Shown one piece after another: positions 15,840 through 19,053 of a stretch of 19,053 nt of DNA. Origin of the DNA: HGM04593 sp045588345. Its GTDB lineage: Bacteria > Bacteroidota > Bacteroidia > Bacteroidales > Bacteroidaceae. Every line of letters starts with the position of its first letter. Position 1 is the stretch's first letter. The position numbers were made by a program, and so were the translations under genes. A model generated the notes under the pieces. That model saw nothing but the letters and a program-made list of their open reading frames with translations. It was not told the DNA's origin and did no database searches. The stretch is taken from positions 1-19,053 of the forward strand of contig JAZNDZ010000035.1 of assembly GCA_045588345.1 (NCBI GenBank), given 5' to 3'.

Positions 15840-16736
15840 TTACTCGAGCGATTTATAATTTTTAAGCCCGTTCCATTGGTTGGGGCGGCAACTTTTTTCG
15901 ACTGCATCTTCAACATTATCCGGTATGTTACAGAAGAAATCTATGCCGGTGAAATTTTCAAGATGGTCAATTGAGCATACCTGTGTCTGACTATTCCCGT
16001 TTTCGTGCTTGAACAGCAGGCCCATAGCCTTGTAGGTTCCGCTCTTGAGGCAAAGCAGTGCCATAAAGTAGTAATTGGGTACCGTGGGGCATGTTCCCTT
16101 TGTGCTGTATTCCCCTTCTCTAATTGTTCCTCCTTTTACAATGTACAGAGTGTCGCAGAATGCGTTGTTGCGCCCCCAACCTTGGACAAGGCCTTCGCAA
16201 TCGTTCCATGCGCCGGTGTTGAAACGGCTGTACATGGGGCTGATGTTACTGTAGTAGAAAGTCTGCTCGTTGGCATCTTTTGAATAGACTCTGTCATATG
16301 ATGCCACTATATGCCCGCGTACAAAGCCATTGCGGTTTATCTGCTCCTTTGTCATTACATAGGCATCGGGCATCTCGGGATTCGGTTGAAACGGGTCACC
16401 TCCCCATTCAGTGTTGTCCCAATTGTCGCGCTTCCAATTTATGGCTCTGTTGCTTGGGTCAAACGTGAAGGCTGTCCATTTGCAATGCTTGCGGTCGGCG
16501 TTGTGTGAGATGCTATAGGTTACATTCTCTTTGCCGTTTACAGTTGTGGTGTGTGCAATGAACAGTTCATCGTCGTCCATTGCCGGAACTTCAATGCGTT
16601 GTGCATGCTTGCTCATGTGGGTGTTTGCATTCCAGTTGCCGGGTACTCCGTGTCCGTTGCTATTGCCTTTGTCTTCTTCGTTGCTGCACGCTGTGGCTAA
16701 TATCAAGAAAGATAATGCTATGAGCAGTCTTTTCAT
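15840..16736 (-). CDS. Lipoprotein DNA/RNA non-specific endonuclease (NUC family)
   Basis: A 298-residue protein from ATG 16736, chosen because it starts a lipoprotein signal (MKRLLIALSF ... LATAC, Cys17); 31 extra in-frame residues upstream look like leader sequence. It should cleave DNA and RNA outside the cytoplasm using a Mg ion. The catalytic segment is FVRGHIVAS with His142 as general base, then FYYSNISPM and FNTGAWNDCE. Asn173 and Glu181 have the same spacing as Asn119 and Glu127 of Serratia nuclease. The canonical DRGH reads VRGH, so the first Asp is replaced. Mature protein begins SNEEDKGNSNGHG, a flexible tether. Such nucleases serve nutrient scavenging or defence; which applies here is not shown. 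It is probably monocistronic, between rpmE2's terminator and the Wzi promoter. Confidence 0.9.
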   Translation of the reverse strand: MKRLLIALSFLILATACSNEEDKGNSNGHGVPGNWNANTHMSKHAQRIEVPAMDDDELFIAHTTTVNGKENVTYSISHNADRKHCKWTAFTFDPSNRAINWKRDNWDNTEWGGDPFQPNPEMPDAYVMTKEQINRNGFVRGHIVASYDRVYSKDANEQTFYYSNISPMYSRFNTGAWNDCEGLVQGWGRNNAFCDTLYIVKGGTIREGEYSTKGTCPTVPNYYFMALLCLKSGTYKAMGLLFKHENGNSQTQVCSIDHLENFTGIDFFCNIPDNVEDAVEKSCRPNQWNGLKNYKSLE

Positions 16737-16807
16737 AATGAAGTTGGGTGGTAAATATTTGTCTTCTAATTTGTTGAGACGTTGTCGGTATTGACTTTTT
16801 TGCATAA

Positions 16808-16835
16808 AAAAAGGTGTATTTTCATACACCTTTTT
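16808..16835 (-). terminator. Intrinsic terminator of rpmE2
   Basis: A perfect 12-bp stem (arms AAAAAGGTGTAT / ATACACCTTTTT) with a 4-nt loop, followed on the minus strand by seven T in a row overlapping the stem (16812-16806). It lies 17 nt past the rpmE2 stop. Confidence 0.9.
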
Positions 16836-16852
16836 ATACTCTTGTTACCTGC

Positions 16853-17107
16853 TTACTTCTTCAAAGTCTTGCTGTAACGGCTCATGAACTTATCAACGCG
16901 ACCTGCTGTATCGACAAGTTTAGCCTTACCTGTGTAGAATGGGTGAGATGTGTTTGAAATTTCAAGTTTTACCAATGGGTATGTCTCGCCCTCGAACTCA
17001 ATAGTCTCCTTTGTGTTGCAAGTAGACTGTGAAAGGAAGCAATCGCCGTTTGACATGTCCTTGAAGACAACTGGGCGATATGATGCTGGATGAAGATCTT
17101 TTTTCAT
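16853..17107 (-). CDS. rpmE2: 50S ribosomal protein L31 type B
   Basis: An 84-residue protein from ATG 17107 (MKKDLHPASYRPVVFKDM); the open frame continues 22 residues upstream, but MKK-LHP is the known family start. It is bL31 of the zinc-free (type B) group: the CxxC pair of type A is absent, though two separated Cys occur (23 and 30). Conserved SNTSHPFYTGK and VDKFMSRY are present. It is part of the large ribosomal subunit and intersubunit bridge B1b. In Bacteroidetes this form commonly serves as the normal L31 rather than a zinc-starvation stand-in, and no Zur-like site is evident upstream. It has its own promoter and terminator. Confidence 0.97.
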   Translation of the reverse strand: MKKDLHPASYRPVVFKDMSNGDCFLSQSTCNTKETIEFEGETYPLVKLEISNTSHPFYTGKAKLVDTAGRVDKFMSRYSKTLKK

Positions 17108-17169
17108 TATCGTTATGTTTTTAATTTTTATTTGCTGGTAACAAATGCAGTGTAATGGCTTTTCAGGTT

Positions 17170-17202
17170 GCAAAGGTAGTAAATCTTTTCTTTATAGCAA
17201 AA
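17170..17202 (-). promoter_or_regulatory. rpmE2 promoter, full Bacteroidetes consensus
   Basis: On the minus strand TTTTG (17202-17198) is followed after exactly 19 nt by TACCTTTGC (17178-17170), matching the TTTG-N19-21-TAnnTTTG consensus of the primary sigma factor. Start of transcription would be near 17163, giving an AT-rich leader of about 56 nt before the rpmE2 ATG. Confidence 0.85.
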
Positions 17203-17335
17203 TGTTTGGTGGTATTTTTTGCTGTTAATGCCCGGGTGTTTATTATTTGTTTATTATTGCAACTCATGATATCCATGTTGCAGATAATAATATCCAGTTT
17301 ATAAGTGTATATTGAACCCTGTTTGCATACATTCG

Positions 17336-17453
17336 TTAGTTTCTGCCACAAGGATGATTTGTACTCTGTAACAGTTCTTTTATCTTTTGGGCAATAATCT
17401 TTGTATATATTGTCGCGCCCTTGTCGTTCAGATGGTAAGCATCCTTGAAATTG
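17336..17453 (-). pseudogene. C-terminal remnant of an SGNH/GDSL-type hydrolase, fused to IS30 fragment
   Basis: In frame with the upstream transposase piece, the sequence changes to NFKDAYHLNDKGATIYTKII and continues AQKIKELLQS before TAA. DAYH fits the DxxH catalytic block V of SGNH/GDSL hydrolases, and HLNDKGA-x-x-YT-x-x-I is their usual last helix. IS30 transposases have RVWIRKL-type sequence at this point instead. The rest of such a hydrolase is absent from the window, so this is a leftover tail, not an active enzyme. The exact joint (near 17453) is estimated from loss of transposase similarity. The assignment rests on a short motif. Confidence 0.5.
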
Positions 17454-17757
17454 GAGGTAAGCCTGTCGTTGATGGTGACAAGTGCTCCTTTATGGTTGCT
17501 TCCTATAACTGTATCTATTTCCAAATCTCCAAATCGTTCCTTTAAGTCAACTATTGCAGGGCGTTCTTCTATATCCACACGATTGGGGATATATCCTCTT
17601 CCTGCAAGTGAATTTCCACGTTTGTTGTATTTCTTCCCTTTCCGACGAAGATATTGGTACAGAGTACCTTTCTTGCGCTTGTCTTCCCATATCCAACGGT
17701 ACATTGTCTCATGGGAGACCATAGCAAACCCTTCCACATTGCTACGTCCTTTGATCT
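17454..17757 (-). mobile_element. Internal fragment of an IS30-family transposase
   Basis: About 100 residues match the central part of IS30-family transposases such as the Bacteroides element IS4351: GRSNVEGFAMVSHETMYRWI, then WEDKRKKG, RRKGKKYNKRG, AGRGYIPNRVDIEERP and FGDLEIDTVIGSNHKGALVT. The Asp in EIDT is the first of the DDE triad. The N-terminal helix-turn-helix region and everything after INDR (second Asp, Glu) are missing, so it cannot be active. I see no terminal inverted repeats or target duplication. A TGA stop at 17771-17773 lies just upstream in frame; GTG 17737 is only the first possible start. It is flanked by the NVEAL-like remnant and the SGNH tail. Confidence 0.85.
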
Positions 17758-17970
17758 TGTATCGTCCAGTTCAAGTATTTGTCCCAAGGGTAGGCATCCA
17801 TCACGATACCCCTTGCATCGTCTTGCCTCAGTCGGGAAATCCATTTTCTGTTCACATTCTCCATCCAACAAAATATCCACATTATCTGTTACACGATTAT
17901 TACCTACAAATCAAGATAAGGCTCCTACACAAATACCGATTAAAAGCAATATTAAATATTTTACTTTCAT
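17758..17970 (-). pseudogene. NVEAL-like peptide gene remnant with an internal TGA
   Basis: From ATG 17970 the frame reads a clean secretion signal (MKVKYLILLLIGICVGALS), a TGA at 17913-17911, then FVGNNRVTDNVDILLDGEC, EQKMDFPTEARRCKGYRDGC, LPLG and on into the IS30 frame's flank. The order of signal, short spacer and NVDILLDGE resembles the NVEAL peptides of Bacteroidetes, which have a conserved NVEAL motif about 30 residues in and are found beside 6-bladed beta-propeller genes, as here (47 nt after the propeller stop). A TGG-to-TGA change would explain the stop. The C-terminal end runs into the IS joint. If the stop is real, only a 19-residue leader is made. Family assignment is tentative. 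Confidence 0.4.
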
Positions 17971-18017
17971 AACCTTCTTGTTTATCCTCTTTATAATACC
18001 CTTATTAAACAACAAAA

Positions 18018-19053
18018 TCATTGACCTTGCATTTTAATTCTCATTTTGGCAATAATAGGATTACCATCTTCTTCAATTCCCATTTTTTCAGCCAACGCAG
18101 GTTTATACTCCAATAACTTTGAAGGTTCAGTTAATGTAAAGATATAATTATCTTTCACAAAACGTGGTATAAAGTCTGCAACACCATCTAAATCATTTTT
18201 TATCGGATATTTTTGACTGGAAGCCTCCTTGTAAGTCTTAGTATTAGAATCATAAAAACCATAATATAGATAATCATTCATCCTTAAAAAAAGTAAATCA
18301 AAATTTCCGTTACCAAAATATGTTATAAGATGGGGATAACCTCCTTTAAAGAAAGAATTCATTGCATCATCTGAGGTCAGTTGACGGCGTTTACTTTCCT
18401 TTACATAATCGTCTCTACGCTCTTTATAATCATCCTTATAAGACAATACACGTTTACGACGTAAACCATCTTTTCCTACTTGATAAATAGTATCATTTAG
18501 CGGCAGATAAAAGTTATTGCCACACAAATTATTCAAAGTAGCCATATAGCCTAAAGAAGAAACGTTCTTATCAAAATGTATCAAAGGGGTAATTTCTTTT
18601 GTCAACGCATCAAAAAGCATTAGACTAGGATAACCATCATCCGACAATAATTCGGCATTATGAACATAATCACATCCAAAAGCAAATTTTCTATCTCCAA
18701 TACAAGCCATAGAATAAGCCGTATGAGTAAACGAATAAGAAGCCACAAAGCTATTATCTAATCCATATTCAAGTATTTTTTCACTGGCACTATCCCATAC
18801 ATAGACTTTATTCTCATAATAAGATACATCAGTTAAAGACATATATTCATTCGGGCCTTGACCGCGAGACCCTATTCTACATTTAAAACGACCATTCTCG
18901 TCAAACACATAGATTGATTTAGCTTTATTCATATCAACCATTACATATTCTCCATGTTCAGTAATTATCATTTTATCAATATTACCCAATAGACAATCAG
19001 ATGTTGTTTCCAATGCTACATAGTGAATACTTTCAACAAATTCAGACATTCCT
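18018..19053 (-). CDS. 6-bladed beta-propeller protein, 5' truncated by window end
   Basis: At least 344 residues; the frame is open to the window edge, so the ATG at 19049 is probably internal and the N-terminus (usually a lipoprotein signal) lies beyond. Motifs are those of Bacteroidetes 6-bladed beta-propeller (TolB-like) proteins: YVALETTSDCLLGNIDKMII, SIYVFDENGRFKCRIGSRGQ followed by GPNEY, then repeated blades such as KVYVWDSASEKILEYGL. These proteins are usually periplasmic or surface lipoproteins of unknown ligand. Codons and local composition are visibly more AT-rich than the genes at 1-17100, suggesting separate origin. The NVEAL-like remnant follows on the same strand. Confidence 0.85.
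   Translation of the reverse strand, partial: GMSEFVESIHYVALETTSDCLLGNIDKMIITEHGEYVMVDMNKAKSIYVFDENGRFKCRIGSRGQGPNEYMSLTDVSYYENKVYVWDSASEKILEYGLDNSFVASYSFTHTAYSMACIGDRKFAFGCDYVHNAELLSDDGYPSLMLFDALTKEITPLIHFDKNVSSLGYMATLNNLCGNNFYLPLNDTIYQVGKDGLRRKRVLSYKDDYKERRDDYVKESKRRQLTSDDAMNSFFKGGYPHLITYFGNGNFDLLFLRMNDYLYYGFYDSNTKTYKEASSQKYPIKNDLDGVADFIPRFVKDNYIFTLTEPSKLLEYKPALAEKMGIEEDGNPIIAKMRIKMQGQ

Noticed and set aside
16737..16829. N-terminal extension of the nuclease
   Set aside because: The lipoprotein signal starts at the Met encoded at 16736; the upstream residues are not signal-like and would hide it.
17108..17173. N-terminal extension of L31
   Set aside because: Family members start MKK-LHP, and the extension overlaps the 5' leader and promoter -7 region.
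17336..17757. An active IS30 element
   Set aside because: The transposase lacks its helix-turn-helix region and the second and third catalytic residues, and no terminal inverted repeats are visible.
17445..17972. 175-residue plus-strand open frame
   Set aside because: It is antisense to the IS30 and NVEAL-like remnants, whose frames show real family motifs; the plus translation shows none.

Overview
The window looks like chromosomal DNA of a Bacteroidales bacterium (Bacteroides/Prevotella-like). The evidence is the gene families present: a GH2 beta-galactosidase with C-terminal accessory domains, a DUF4836-like protein, a PorT-like barrel, a LysM/periplasmic-binding fusion, a gliding-motility-type C-terminal domain (CHU_C), a Wzi-family protein and a NVEAL/6-bladed-propeller pair. 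Several promoters also fit the Bacteroidetes TTTG / TAnnTTTG pattern, and Shine-Dalgarno sites are generally weak. I see no rRNA, tRNA or CRISPR array.

Layout. (1) 1-2514 (+): 3' part of a large GH2 beta-galactosidase, closed by a near-perfect hairpin. (2) 2575-7196 (+): a tight cluster of a membrane-anchored DUF4836-like protein, an ABC ATPase overlapping it by 23 nt, an FtsX-like permease and dTDP-glucose 4,6-dehydratase (rfbB/rmlB). A 15-bp-stem hairpin ends it and is shared with the convergent unit. (3) 7290-9889 (-): a LysM x3 + type I periplasmic-binding-fold protein followed 2 nt later by a PorT-like outer-membrane barrel. (4) 10164-13743 (+): divergent unit of a secreted CHU_C-domain protein and, 4 nt later, a uvrA paralogue. 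It ends in a 58-bp perfect palindrome that also contains the stop codon of the convergent gene. (5) 13789-15740 (-): Wzi-family outer-membrane protein then a small lipoprotein. (6) 15840-16736 (-): lipoprotein nuclease of the DNA/RNA non-specific (NUC) family. (7) 16853-17107 (-): ribosomal protein bL31 type B with an excellent promoter. (8) 17336-19053 (-): a scrambled accessory stretch. A 6-bladed beta-propeller gene, running off the window, is followed by a NVEAL-like peptide gene broken by TGA, then an internal piece of an IS30-family transposase fused in frame to what looks like the last segment of an SGNH/GDSL hydrolase.

How it works together. Most of the window is cell-envelope biology: polysaccharide breakdown outside or in the periplasm (GH2), nucleotide-sugar synthesis (rfbB), a transporter/permease complex of unknown substrate, peptidoglycan-binding and barrel proteins, and a capsule-associated barrel. 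The two housekeeping genes (uvrA, rpmE2) sit among them. The most informative anomalies are the mosaic at 17336-17970, the 58-bp palindrome joining two convergent genes, the uncharacterised DUF4836-ABC-permease operon, and the envelope cluster of LysM-PBP, PorT-like and CHU_C genes around a divergent promoter region.
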